This document shows, piece after piece, positions 9,095 to 17,395 of a DNA stretch of 64,000 bases; the stretch's first letter is position 1; every line of letters starts with the position of its first letter. The notes under the pieces were generated by a model. It was not told the DNA's origin. It did not search any database and worked only from the letters and a program-made list of their open reading frames with translations. The translations under genes were made by a program, and so were the position numbers. The stretch comes from Shewanella sp. MR-4 (lineage in GTDB: Bacteria > Pseudomonadota > Gammaproteobacteria > Enterobacterales > Shewanellaceae): contig NC_008321.1 in the NCBI RefSeq assembly GCF_000014685.1, positions 930,001 through 994,000 of the forward strand. Reading direction: 5' to 3'.

Positions 9095-9838
9095 TTAAAT
9101 CCAAGGGCCAAAACGAGTCAGTGAACGTTCAAGGGCAAAATCCAGTTGTTGTGACAGGGTTTGCGCCTGACTTTTCAGCGCCGACGCGCCCAAAGATTGT
9201 GGTGTTTGGCTGGCAAAAATCACCCAGTTGCCACCGCTGGTGAGGCAGGCATGCACGTGGGCAAAATGGTGCTGCAGATCGGCGAGTAACTCGCGATTTT
9301 GGCTGTGTTCCTTCCAGCAGTTCAGCACTAAATAACCATTGGGTTTAATCAGTTGTGTGCACTGCTGAAGAAAAGTGGGCGAGAGCTGCCCGGTGTCGAC
9401 CCCTTTGGCGCTGTAAATATCGGCAAAAATCACATCGACCTTTTTATGCTCCGCCGACGCCATAAAGGCGACGGCATCTTCGTTGATGAGATTAAGCTTT
9501 TTGCCAATCGGTAATTGAAAATAACGCTTGGCAAGTTCAATCACCGCCGGGCGAAGTTCAACCGCAGTAAGTTTGATTGCGGCATCGAAGCGGCGCAGGG
9601 CATGAATGAGGGCGCCGCCACCAAGGCCGAGTACGATGGCGCTTTTGGGTTGGCAAAATAACAACACCAGTAGCATGCCTTGCACATAGGTATGCTGCGG
9701 AATATGCGGTGCGGTTTTAAGAATTTTGCTCTGCTCATCGTTGTCGCCAAAGGACAGCACGCGGGTATCACCATAGTCGAGCACGCGGATTGGCCCTAGG
9801 GCATCTTGGGTTTCATGTAGTAAAGTTGCGTCGGCCAT
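9095..9838 (-). CDS. Spermidine-synthase-like methyltransferase-fold protein
   Basis: The 247-residue protein has the Rossmann core of the spermine/spermidine synthase family. The glycine-rich loop is VLGLGGGALIHALRRF (about residues 70-85), followed by an acidic residue at the end of the second strand (LTAVELRPAVIELAKRYF). VIFADIYSAKGVD, near residue 138, is at the position of the catalytic aspartate region. It is shorter than true SpeE (about 290) and the N-terminal beta domain is reduced. Many such proteins are annotated as fused-MFS/spermidine synthase relatives of unknown substrate. Polyamine synthesis therefore cannot be assumed. Confidence 0.8.
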   Translation of the reverse strand: MADATLLHETQDALGPIRVLDYGDTRVLSFGDNDEQSKILKTAPHIPQHTYVQGMLLVLLFCQPKSAIVLGLGGGALIHALRRFDAAIKLTAVELRPAVIELAKRYFQLPIGKKLNLINEDAVAFMASAEHKKVDVIFADIYSAKGVDTGQLSPTFLQQCTQLIKPNGYLVLNCWKEHSQNRELLADLQHHFAHVHACLTSGGNWVIFASQTPQSLGASALKSQAQTLSQQLDFALERSLTRFGPWI

Positions 9839-9938
9839 AGTACTTATTACTCTATTTGCGTTGGGCTGATTTGGGACTCTATAACTGCTGGTGCAAAAAA
9901 GTTAGAATTCAGCTGGTTTCGTTTCTTAAGTGGCTATT

Positions 9939-10484
9939 ATGACAAATCAAATCCTACTTGCCTGTATTTATCTTGCGGTGTTTCTCTTTTTGCAGCGTGC
10001 CTTAACTCAATGGGTGAAAAAACTCTCATTGATGAAGCAGGTGAGTGCCGCCCGTACCAGCCTTGTCACTCGGTTTATTTCCTATGTGATGTTTTTTATC
10101 ACTTTGTCTTTGATGGCGGTGTCCCTCGGTTTGGGTTATCAGGACGTGTCGCTGTTCGTCTCCTCCGCGTTTGCGGTGATGGGCGTCGCCTTAGTCGCTC
10201 AGTGGTCGATACTGAGCAATTTAACCGCTGGTGTGCTGATTTTCTTTGTGTTCCCCTATCGGATTGGTGAACGTATTCGGGTGGTGGATAAGGATGAAGA
10301 TATTAGCGGAGTGATTATTGAAATCGCGCTATTTCATGTACTTATTCTTAGGGATAATGGCGATACCATCACTTATCCCAACAATTTGATGTTGCAAAAG
10401 GCGGTGTTAAAGCTGGCGGATCAAGCGCCGCTCGCCGAGCGCCAAGCGCTGCAGGAGGGGAAAAAGCGCTTTGATCTCGAGTAG
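9939..10484 (+). CDS. Small MscS-type mechanosensitive channel
   Basis: This inner-membrane protein belongs to the MscS family of channels that release solutes on hypo-osmotic shock. Hydrophobic spans lie at about residues 4-20, 43-62 and 68-105. The third is the pore helix with small residues (SAFAVMGVALVAQWSILSNLTAGVLIF), and a beta domain follows (YRIGERIRVVDKDEDISGVIIEIALFHVLI, then YPNNLMLQKAV). It has about 181 residues, so it lacks most of the C-terminal cytoplasmic vestibule of MscS (286). GTG at 9930 is an alternative start three codons upstream. I chose ATG. It is divergent from the spermidine-synthase-like gene. Confidence 0.85.
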   Translation: MTNQILLACIYLAVFLFLQRALTQWVKKLSLMKQVSAARTSLVTRFISYVMFFITLSLMAVSLGLGYQDVSLFVSSAFAVMGVALVAQWSILSNLTAGVLIFFVFPYRIGERIRVVDKDEDISGVIIEIALFHVLILRDNGDTITYPNNLMLQKAVLKLADQAPLAERQALQEGKKRFDLE

Positions 10485-10732
10485 GTCTTCTTGCATTCGT
10501 GCGCCGCAGCAGTACATTTATTAGCAAACTGTTGTTGGCGCTGGGTGAGACACTCAGTTTTATTATCTTCCCGTGAGCTTTACTTTCTTGATGCGTTTTT
10601 CATAACAAAATCAGCGTTCTTGCTTACATCCACTCCCTTTTGTTTACCTTGGTTTGTGTTCCGTCGCACGGTTTAGCCCTGTCTAATCCTTAGAATTCGT
10701 GTTTTTGTTTTTAGCGAATTGGAGCAAACCTC

Positions 10733-11278
10733 ATGAAATCTAAACTCTTAGCTGTGACGATCGGCGCGCTGTTAACCACTCAGTTAACTGGCTGTATGGG
10801 ACAAATGGGCCTGAGCCAAATGGTGACTAAGGGCAACTTAAGTGCGGTGGACAACCGTTATGGCCGCGCGGGCTTATTTATTTTGTTAAGTCCAGTGTAT
10901 GGTTTGGCGGCAACGGGCGATTTGTTTATTGTTAATACTATTGAGTTTTGGACGGGTAAGAATCCGATCACCGATAAATCGCCTGCGGTAGTTGATATGC
11001 CGGTAGACGCGATTTTTAAGGTGAATCCCCATGTGAGTGATGAGCTGAAATCGGCGCCCGTTAAACTGACTCAGGCGCAAATTGCCTATCCCGATGAGCA
11101 CACAGTCACTATGACGTTAGCCTACGAAGATGGCAGCTCTCAGTTATTGTCGGGCCGTAAATCTGGGGATGATGTGGACTTCTTCCTCGACGATACGTTT
11201 ATTGCCCGCGTGAGCAACCAAGAGCTGGTGGCCTATAGCCAAAGCCGCTTACAAGGGCAGGTAAGTCCTGAGGTGTAA
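10733..11278 (+). CDS. DUF3332 family putative lipoprotein
   Basis: The 181-residue protein matches my memory of DUF3332: GQMGLSQMVTKGNL, VDNRYGRAGLFILLSPVYG and IEFWTGKNPI are the conserved blocks. The N terminus MKSKLLAVTIGALLTTQLTGC has a lipobox (LTGC, lipid-modified Cys about residue 21), so an outer- or inner-membrane lipoprotein is expected. A hydrophobic stretch at about residues 42-60 may be a further membrane contact. Function is unknown for the family. The start has a TTGGAG ribosome binding site. It stands alone, convergent with the dienelactone hydrolase gene. Confidence 0.8.
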   Translation: MKSKLLAVTIGALLTTQLTGCMGQMGLSQMVTKGNLSAVDNRYGRAGLFILLSPVYGLAATGDLFIVNTIEFWTGKNPITDKSPAVVDMPVDAIFKVNPHVSDELKSAPVKLTQAQIAYPDEHTVTMTLAYEDGSSQLLSGRKSGDDVDFFLDDTFIARVSNQELVAYSQSRLQGQVSPEV

Positions 11279-11318
11279 AGATTAAGAGGCTTAAGCTCTT
11301 AAAGTTAAGCATTTAGCT

Positions 11319-11357
11319 AAGCCAACCCATTAATCATATTGGTTAAGGGGTTGGCTT
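11319..11357. terminator. Inverted repeat between convergent genes
   Basis: AAGCCAACCC (11319-11328) and GGGTTGGCTT (11348-11357) are perfect 10-base arms around a 19-base AT-rich loop. It sits between the DUF3332 gene and the hydrolase gene that face each other. T-tracts are weak, so its efficiency is uncertain. Confidence 0.55.
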
Positions 11358-11374
11358 GATGCTTTCGGTTTTGA

Positions 11375-12112
11375 CTATCTCAATACTCGGTGAAAAAACG
11401 CCACGGATTGTTGATACATTTGCAGCGCCAGTGCGGGATCGTAGCGCTCACCCTCATCACGCATAAAAGCATGCTGAGCATTAACCTCTAACCAACTGAA
11501 ATTGCGGTTTTTGGCCATCAACTGTTGGTGGATTAATACACGCCCTTCGGGTGATACATGGGGATCTTGCTTGCCAAACACTAACACTAATTCCCCTTGA
11601 ATATCGCCGCTGCGACTCAGTGAATCATTGCCGTAGGCACAGGGTAGGGTATTGGAGTGAATGTCGGTCGGATAGAGGCAAAAAGCGCCCAATATCTCGG
11701 GATTAAGTGCGGCGCGGTAGGCTAAGTGGCCGCCAATACACACACCCATGCTGCCGACTTTACCGGTGCAATAACTTTGCTGGCGAGCAAAATCGATAAG
11801 GGCTTGGGTGTCGCTGTCGTGTTGCTCTAAGGGCTTGGCAAATTTATCGGCATTGCCTTTATCTTTGCCCACATCGTCATAGGCCAACACTGTGCCTATC
11901 GGATTAAGCTCATGGAAGACTTCTGGCACTAACACCACAAAACCATGGCCTGCGAGGATAGTCGCGGTGCGGGCGATGGGCGCGGTTTGCTGAAAAATCT
12001 CAGAATAGAAGAGGATACAGGGGAATTGCCCTGGGGCATCTGGGCGATAGACATAAGTTCGCATCGGCCCTGTGGGCGTGTTGATATCCTGAGTTTGCTG
12101 AGTCACTAACAT
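11375..12112 (-). CDS. Dienelactone hydrolase family protein
   Basis: This alpha/beta hydrolase is probably cytoplasmic. The 245-residue protein has the DLH nucleophile elbow with Cys in MGVCIGGHLAYR (about residue 125) and the catalytic His in EVNAQHAFMRDEGERYD near residue 214. An aspartate in LVFGKQDPHVSPEGR completes the Cys-Asp-His triad. True dienelactone substrates are not implied; most bacterial members have unknown substrates. It follows ldhA on the same strand with a 67-base gap containing a strong palindrome, and an AGAGGAAA ribosome binding site precedes the ATG. Confidence 0.88.
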   Translation of the reverse strand: MLVTQQTQDINTPTGPMRTYVYRPDAPGQFPCILFYSEIFQQTAPIARTATILAGHGFVVLVPEVFHELNPIGTVLAYDDVGKDKGNADKFAKPLEQHDSDTQALIDFARQQSYCTGKVGSMGVCIGGHLAYRAALNPEILGAFCLYPTDIHSNTLPCAYGNDSLSRSGDIQGELVLVFGKQDPHVSPEGRVLIHQQLMAKNRNFSWLEVNAQHAFMRDEGERYDPALALQMYQQSVAFFHRVLR

Positions 12113-12126
12113 ATTTAGTTTCCTCT

Positions 12127-12152
12127 GTGAGGCTTCAATGTTGAAGCCTCAC
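12127..12152 (-). terminator. Palindrome between ldhA and the dienelactone hydrolase gene
   Basis: GTGAGGCTTCAA and TTGAAGCCTCAC are perfect 12-base arms with a two-base loop, after the ldhA stop at 12180 (minus strand) and only about 15 bases before the hydrolase start. It lacks a T-tract and abuts the ribosome binding site. It may be a terminator, or a hairpin limiting translation of the hydrolase. Confidence 0.55.
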
Positions 12153-12179
12153 TTTAGCAGTCAGGTATGGTTCTGTCAG

Positions 12180-13169
12180 TTAAAACAGTTCGTTACCAGA
12201 GCGCTCGCCCGCGAGTAGGGCTTTGACATTGCTCAGGGTTGTATGTGCAATCGCGCCCAGTGCTTCTTCGGTGAGGAAGGCTTGGTGACCGGTAAAAATC
12301 ACGTTGTGGCAGGCGGATAAGCGACGGAACACATCGTCCTGAATGATTTGGTTCGACTTGTCCTCGAAAAATAATTCTTTTTCGTTTTCATACACATCAA
12401 GCCCTAAGGAGCCAATCTGGCCGAGTTTTAAGGCTTCCATTGCATCGAAGGCGTTGAGCAGACCGCCGCGGCTGGTGTTGATCACCATGACGCCGGGTTT
12501 CATCTTGGCAAAGCTTTCTTTATTCAGCAGATGGTGGTTATCGGCGGTTAATGGACAGTGCAGGCTGATAATATCGCTATTGGCGTAAATGGTATCCAGA
12601 TCCTGATATTCCACATTGAGCGCTTCTACCGCAGGATTTGGGTAAGGGTCAAAGGCAATCACTTTACAGCCAAAACCGAGCAATACCTTAATTGTGGCGA
12701 CCCCAATCTTACCTGTGCCTATTACGCCAACGGTTTTGCCAAACATGTTAAAACCGACCAAGCCTTCGAGGGAGAAGTTCGCATCACGGGTGCGTTGGTA
12801 GGCCTTATGGATTTTACGGTTTAGGGTCAGCATCAAGGCGACTGTGTGCTCGGCCACAGATTCCGGCGAATAGGCAGGGACGTTGACCACTTGCATGCCT
12901 AAGCGTTTGGCGGCGACTAAGTCGACATTGTTAAAACCCGCGCAGCGCATGGCAATGATTTTCGTGCCACCTTTGGCAAGCTCGACCAACACTTCTTCAC
13001 AGAGGGAATCGTTAACAAAGGCGCAGACCACCTCAAAACCTTCGGCAAGCTTAACGGTTTGCATGCAGAGGCGATAATCGAAATACTCAATTTGCGCACC
13101 AAATGCGGCATTTGTACGGTTAAAATGCTGCATGTCGTAGTGTTTTGCGCTAAAAAATCCAATTCTCAT
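12180..13169 (-). CDS. ldhA: D-lactate dehydrogenase (D-2-hydroxyacid dehydrogenase, LdhA type)
   Basis: This NAD-dependent enzyme reduces pyruvate to D-lactate in fermentation. The 329-residue protein begins MRIGFFSAKHYD, close to E. coli LdhA (MKLAVYSTKQYD type), which is why I prefer ATG 13169 over the start three codons upstream. The NAD-binding loop is GVIGTGKIGVATIKVLLGFG. Catalytic residues are seen as Arg in NTSRGGLLNA, Glu in the DVYENEKELF block, and His in FTGHQAFLTEEAL. The EKELFFED insertion is typical of LdhA rather than other D-2-hydroxyacid dehydrogenases. fccA lies upstream on the same strand with its own terminator between them. Confidence 0.93.
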   Translation of the reverse strand: MRIGFFSAKHYDMQHFNRTNAAFGAQIEYFDYRLCMQTVKLAEGFEVVCAFVNDSLCEEVLVELAKGGTKIIAMRCAGFNNVDLVAAKRLGMQVVNVPAYSPESVAEHTVALMLTLNRKIHKAYQRTRDANFSLEGLVGFNMFGKTVGVIGTGKIGVATIKVLLGFGCKVIAFDPYPNPAVEALNVEYQDLDTIYANSDIISLHCPLTADNHHLLNKESFAKMKPGVMVINTSRGGLLNAFDAMEALKLGQIGSLGLDVYENEKELFFEDKSNQIIQDDVFRRLSACHNVIFTGHQAFLTEEALGAIAHTTLSNVKALLAGERSGNELF

Positions 13170-13294
13170 TTCAATCACCTAAAGGTTACATTGTTACTGG
13201 CACTGAGTGTATGTGACTCGGCGACGTTTGTCCTCTGGTGATGAATTTACCCCGTAAAAAGAGTGAGCTTTGTCATCAATTGCACAAAAAATCA

Positions 13295-13324
13295 TAAAAA
13301 AAGCGAGCCCCTGACGGCTCGCTT
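13295..13324 (-). terminator. Rho-independent terminator of fccA
   Basis: On the minus strand, AAGCGAGCC pairs with GGCTCGCTT around a six-base loop and a run of seven T follows. It lies 90 bases after the fccA stop. A weaker hairpin (AGCTTGAA / TTCAAGCT) lies just before it at about 13333-13350. Confidence 0.88.
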
Positions 13325-13414
13325 GTACTGATAAGCTTGAAGATTCAAGCTGGGCTCAAATGGGTCGTGCTATGTGAGCCTTAGGTTAGTCCCTTAACCT
13401 AGAAACGTTTGATA

Positions 13415-15205
13415 CTAGTGATCTTTCGCGTATTTCGCGGCAGATGCACCCGCGATACGGCCATAGGTCACGATATCAGAGATGGCGTTACCACCTAAAC
13501 GGTTAGCACCGTGAACACCACCAGTCACTTCACCTGCTGCATATAAACCATTGATAGGTTTGCCGGTTTTTTCACTCTTCACTTCGGCTTGAGTATCGAT
13601 AACGATACCACCCATAGTGTGGTGAACCGCTGGTGCGATTTCTAAGGCATAGAAAGGCGCAGTGGCGATTTCACGTGGCAGGTTTGGACGCTCGAATTGT
13701 GTGTCTTTACCTGATTTCACAAAACCGTTGTAAGAAGTGACGGTTTTCGCCAGTTCAGCGGCTGGCACATCGAGTTGTTTCGCTAAATCTTCGATGGTCT
13801 TGCCTTCTTTAACGATGTTCAAGTGAACATAGCCTTCGATGGCTTTTAAGCTCTTACGGATAGAGTCATCGAATACAAGGTAAGCGCTTTCGCCTTTCTG
13901 TTGCAGAATCGCTGCAGACGCTTTATCTCGGGTCGTGATTTCGTTCATGAAGCGGTTACCGTCACGGTTAACCACGATAGCACCGTTACCACGTACCGCT
14001 TCGGTGATCATCACACCACCGGCTGGTGAGTAAGTTGGGTGAGCTTGGATGTATTCTAAGTCACGAGTTGCGGCGCCCGCTTGCTGAGCAACGTCTAAGC
14101 CGTCACCGGTTGCACCTGGGTGGTTAGTCGCTTTAAAGCCTTTTAACTTAGGATCGTACTTAGCGACGCGATCGTTGTTTTTCGCAAAACCACCGGCAGC
14201 GATCACGACTGCATCGGCCTTGATCACATAGTAGCCAGTGTATTCACCTTTCACTAAAACGCCGGTCACTTTGCCGCTTGCATCTTCAAGGATGCGTACA
14301 ACACGGCTGTTTAAACGAATGTCAGTACCACGTTTAACGGCATTGTCCCACAGCACTTGTGCAACGTGTGCACCCACACCCGCACCACCGGTTGGACGGT
14401 GACTACGGTTCACGCTTGCGCCACCCATACGGCCCACGTCAGTCATGTCGGCACCCATAGCGGTTAACCAATCGATAGAGTCTGAAGAGTTGTTGGCCAG
14501 GACTTTCACTAATTCAGGATCGTTGATGTTACGACCACCTTTCATGGTGTCGTCGATCATGATTTGTTTCTTATCTTCGATACCTAACTTAGTCTGTGGC
14601 TTAGTTTCTGCAGCGTTCATACCGCCAGCAGCCAGTTTAGTGTTACCACCAGGGATAGGTTCTTTTTCTAACAGAATCACTTTCGCGCCAGCATCACGGG
14701 CTGAAACGGCGGCAGCAAGACCTGCACCACCCGAACCGATAACTACGACGTCTGTGGTTTCTTTCACGCCAGCGGCAATGGCTTTATCTTGAGCCGCTTT
14801 GTCTGCATCAACAGGCACAAACTTACGTTCCCACTTGCCGCCAAATGGCATATCGAAGCCGAAACTATGGCAAGCGTCACAATAAGTCACTGATTTTTCG
14901 TGGCCTTTATGGCAGCTGGTACAAGCGATTTCACCAATTAAGTGAGATTTGTGCGGAGAAACTTTATCTTTTGGCGTTGCAGCAGCCAGTTCTTTTAAAT
15001 CACCGTGGCAGCTAACACATTGGGCATTTTCATGGGTCAGGTTGTCGTTAGTCACGCCACCTTTGTCTGATACGTGGCAGCTATCGCAGCCGCCCATTTC
15101 ACCGTGAAAATCGGCTAGTACTTCTGGCGCGGCATAGGCTGTGCCTGCCATCGCACCAGAGATCAGCATGGCTAGTGCTGTTTTTTGAATCTTTCTTGTG
15201 AACAT
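13415..15205 (-). CDS. fccA: Periplasmic tetraheme flavocytochrome c fumarate reductase FccA
   Basis: FccA is the soluble periplasmic terminal fumarate reductase of Shewanella. It receives electrons from CymA and also acts as an electron carrier and store. The 596-residue protein has a signal peptide ending near TAYAAPE. An N-terminal heme domain has four CXXCH sites (CDSCH, CVSCH, CTSCH, CDACH). The flavin domain follows, with [41 protein letters not shown] (active-site Arg region), [14 protein letters not shown] and [17 protein letters not shown] moved the start from 15226 to ATG 15205, since this gives a clean signal peptide behind a strong GGAGG ribosome binding site. It is expected to be induced without oxygen, but I could not identify a clear CRP or EtrA site. 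Confidence 0.96.
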   Translation of the reverse strand: MFTRKIQKTALAMLISGAMAGTAYAAPEVLADFHGEMGGCDSCHVSDKGGVTNDNLTHENAQCVSCHGDLKELAAATPKDKVSPHKSHLIGEIACTSCHKGHEKSVTYCDACHSFGFDMPFGGKWERKFVPVDADKAAQDKAIAAGVKETTDVVVIGSGGAGLAAAVSARDAGAKVILLEKEPIPGGNTKLAAGGMNAAETKPQTKLGIEDKKQIMIDDTMKGGRNINDPELVKVLANNSSDSIDWLTAMGADMTDVGRMGGASVNRSHRPTGGAGVGAHVAQVLWDNAVKRGTDIRLNSRVVRILEDASGKVTGVLVKGEYTGYYVIKADAVVIAAGGFAKNNDRVAKYDPKLKGFKATNHPGATGDGLDVAQQAGAATRDLEYIQAHPTYSPAGGVMITEAVRGNGAIVVNRDGNRFMNEITTRDKASAAILQQKGESAYLVFDDSIRKSLKAIEGYVHLNIVKEGKTIEDLAKQLDVPAAELAKTVTSYNGFVKSGKDTQFERPNLPREIATAPFYALEIAPAVHHTMGGIVIDTQAEVKSEKTGKPINGLYAAGEVTGGVHGANRLGGNAISDIVTYGRIAGASAAKYAKDH

Positions 15206-15709
15206 AATCGTTCCTCCGCCGTACATTTCATCTACTTAATAAGGGTTATTCATCATGGCGTGATATTTATATTTTACGTAGCTCACGCGCTTTTAGAGTA
15301 TTCTCCATGGGCAAAGTTACCACTATCTAAAGAGGTATATGCGTACTTGGGTCACATAACGATTGTTGCAAAAGGAATTACATATTTGAAATGTGCAACA
15401 TGGCTGAAAATATTAACGAAATTGAAGTTAATCACTCAGTGAATACGGTATAACTTGCGTGAGTTAACATATTTTGATGGGCTAAATTATATTTGCTGAA
15501 TTGATATGGGAGAATAAAGGCTTGTACGGGAGATTTATTTTAACGTGCTAATTTTTATAATTTATTTTTGGTTTGATTATTTAGTGTAAATATTCGAATA
15601 TTTATCCTGTGAGTATTCAGTAAATAATTAAATCTCACCAGTGTTTTTTTGAGAAAATATAATATATTTTTCCAAATTGTTACTTGAGTGGTGTTAAGGG
15701 GTTAAATCT
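15206..15709. other. AT-rich region upstream of fccA
   Basis: About 500 bases separate fccA from a divergent small membrane gene, with notably AT-rich sequence at 15440-15700. It must hold the fccA promoter. I looked for TGTGA-N6-TCACA and TTGAT-N4-ATCAA sites and found no convincing match. An 85-codon frame at 15185-15442 is not supported as a gene. Confidence 0.5.
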
Positions 15710-16120
15710 ATGCCAAAGCAGCAGATGTCTGAAAGACGTTTTTGGGTACAGCGGCTAAGTAAAACAACCCTAAGAGCTTTACATATATTGGGCATTGCCG
15801 GTGCGGGTGGAGGAATATTACTCTCGGTCGATAAATCCCTCTGGTTGAATTATTGGTATCTGGCGATGGGGACCGGCAGCATATTGATGTTGTGGGAAAT
15901 TATTCGAGATTGGCGTTGGTTAATTCAACTGAAAGGCGTGTTAACTCTTGGGAAATTAGGGCTACTTTGCCTGTTTGTGCCGCTTGCCAACTACAAGCCT
16001 GAACTGTTTATCTTAGTGTTATTTTTATCTGTGATAGTATCCCATGGCCCATCGGGGCTGAGGCACTACTCGATAGTGCATCGCAGACAGATAGACACTA
16101 AAAAAGAGATAAAGGGATGA
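15710..16120 (+). CDS. Small multi-pass membrane protein of unknown function
   Basis: This 136-residue protein has a basic N terminus (MPKQQMSERRFWVQRLSK) and about four hydrophobic segments at residues 20-38, 44-62, 78-92 and 97-110. The tail HYSIVHRRQIDTKKEIKG is charged. No family was recognised. An AAGGGG ribosome binding site precedes the ATG. Its stop codon overlaps the start of the methyltransferase gene (ATGA), so the two are translationally coupled. Confidence 0.7.
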   Translation: MPKQQMSERRFWVQRLSKTTLRALHILGIAGAGGGILLSVDKSLWLNYWYLAMGTGSILMLWEIIRDWRWLIQLKGVLTLGKLGLLCLFVPLANYKPELFILVLFLSVIVSHGPSGLRHYSIVHRRQIDTKKEIKG

Positions 16121-16641
16121 CACACGCTACACTCAGCACGGCCTCGAGCTTAATTACCCAGTTTTCATGGCCTGAGCTTACAGGGCTTAAGGTATTGGAT
16201 TTAGCCTGCGGTTCAGGCCGAAATGGTCTGTGGTTTCTCTCCCAAGGTTGTGAAGTGACCTTTATCGACCAGGATTTGAGTGCCTTGGCTAAGCTGACAC
16301 ACGACAAAGCACATCAATGGCAGTGGAATTTAGAAGACGGCAGCGCGCCTCAGTTACCCCAAGAGTCCTTTGATATTGTATTAGTCTTTAATTACTTACA
16401 TCGACCACTATTTCCGCAAATCGCTGCGAGCCTAAAGTCCGGCGGACTGATTGTGTATGAGACCTTTACGTGGCAACAGGCGCAAATTGGTCGACCTCGC
16501 AACCCTGATTTTTTACTCACAGAGAACGAACTGCAATCCGTATTTGCTAACTGGCAACCTTTGCATTACTTTGAAGGTCGGTTAAGCGATGCTGCTGGTA
16601 CTGAAAGTGCTAAGGCGCAGCGGATCGCACGAAAACCCTAG
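16117..16641 (+). CDS. Class I SAM-dependent methyltransferase (TehB-like)
   Basis: The 174-residue protein is a single Rossmann methyltransferase domain. Motif I is LKVLDLACGSGRNGLWFLSQG (about residues 24-44), the acidic motif II loop is VTFIDQDLSALAKL, and the motif IV region is FDIVLVFNYLHRPLF. The short length and the NGLWF variant of motif I resemble TehB/small-molecule methyltransferases. The substrate is unknown. It overlaps the upstream membrane gene by four bases. Confidence 0.85.
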   Translation: MTHATLSTASSLITQFSWPELTGLKVLDLACGSGRNGLWFLSQGCEVTFIDQDLSALAKLTHDKAHQWQWNLEDGSAPQLPQESFDIVLVFNYLHRPLFPQIAASLKSGGLIVYETFTWQQAQIGRPRNPDFLLTENELQSVFANWQPLHYFEGRLSDAAGTESAKAQRIARKP

Positions 16642-16702
16642 ACGTCACCCCATCGCGGGGCGACTGACCAAATCAGTATTGAAGAAGTGTAAGAGGCCAA
16701 GG

Positions 16703-16993
16703 ATGTTCCCGTATCCAGAGCAGTATCGTGTTGCCACGCCACCTTTAACCACGGCGCTGATGGTGGCTTGGGCGCTGTTGAGTCACAGTTTGTTAGCCGA
16801 TGCCAGCCCTTTTGCCTTGTATCCGTTATTTATGTTGTTCCCCGTGGTGATTGGCCTGCATCTGTATTTGATTTGGCTGGCGAAGGGAATGAGTCGGTTG
16901 GATCAATGCTTCTACGCCTTAGTGCATATTCCGCTTGCCTTTGTGGTGTGGACATTCACCATTATGCATGTCAATGGTAATGCCTTTTCTTAG
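16703..16993 (+). CDS. Small membrane protein of unknown function
   Basis: The 96-residue product has three hydrophobic segments (about residues 13-30, 36-56 and 68-90). I placed the start at ATG 16703 (MFPYPEQYRV), with AGAGG-like sequence upstream, instead of the open-frame start at 16589. The latter overlaps the methyltransferase gene and adds a very basic, low-quality stretch. It is probably co-transcribed with the two preceding genes. A strong terminator follows. Confidence 0.65.
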   Translation: MFPYPEQYRVATPPLTTALMVAWALLSHSLLADASPFALYPLFMLFPVVIGLHLYLIWLAKGMSRLDQCFYALVHIPLAFVVWTFTIMHVNGNAFS

Positions 16994-17060
16994 GGCTGAA
17001 CCCTGTAGTGCCTCAGAACAGTCCGTTAAAATGGCTTTCATCCATTCAAAGCCTTAAACA

Positions 17061-17091
17061 AAAAAGCGCCCCGATGTTCGGGGCGCTTTTT
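17061..17091. terminator. Strong bidirectional terminator
   Basis: AAAAAGCGCCCCG and CGGGGCGCTTTTT form a GC-rich stem with a four-base loop, flanked by A- and T-tracts. It separates the plus-strand membrane gene from the convergent YjfB-like gene. Confidence 0.92.
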
Positions 17092-17111
17092 ATCAATCTC
17101 TTGCGGGTGGA

Positions 17112-17297
17112 TTAGGCCGTAGTGTTGATATTGTGGCCGGTATTTCCCACGGGTTGAGGTGTTGCAGCGTTTATTAAATCAACGGCAATTTGACCTTCTG
17201 CCTTTTGCTGCTCTTTGGCTAACTGCGCCACTTTAACGCCAACGGCGCCATTTTCTAAATTAGGCGTGATAGCTTGGGTGTTCAGTGAAATAGACAT
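17112..17297 (-). CDS. YjfB-like putative motility protein
   Basis: The 61-residue protein resembles the small YjfB family in layout. It has a short polar N terminus, a heptad-like amphipathic helix (GVKVAQLAKEQQKAEGQIAVDLINAA), and a C terminus PVGNTGHNINTTA matching the LGxNIDTTA-type ending. I chose ATG 17297, which follows a GAGG ribosome binding site, over the upstream frame opening at 17336. The family name is based on genomic context elsewhere and its role in motility is unproven. Confidence 0.6.
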   Translation of the reverse strand: MSISLNTQAITPNLENGAVGVKVAQLAKEQQKAEGQIAVDLINAATPQPVGNTGHNINTTA

Positions 17298-17395
17298 AAC
17301 TAACCTCAATTGTAAGCTGAGTCTCTGTATCGGCAAGCTCAGGTTTTACTTTAGCCCTTTATCCCTTGTTTGCCAATTCGAAACTCTGCTATTGC

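Noticed and set aside
10491..10676. 61-codon frame after the MscS-like gene
   Set aside because: No ribosome binding site, unusual composition, and no family. It is more likely untranslated sequence.
15185..15442. 85-codon plus-strand frame overlapping the fccA 5' end
   Set aside because: It overlaps the signal-peptide codons and ribosome binding site of fccA and has no start signal of its own.
15206..15709. CRP or EtrA (FNR-like) site upstream of fccA
   Set aside because: Candidates such as TTGATATGGG lack the second half-site, so none is listed.
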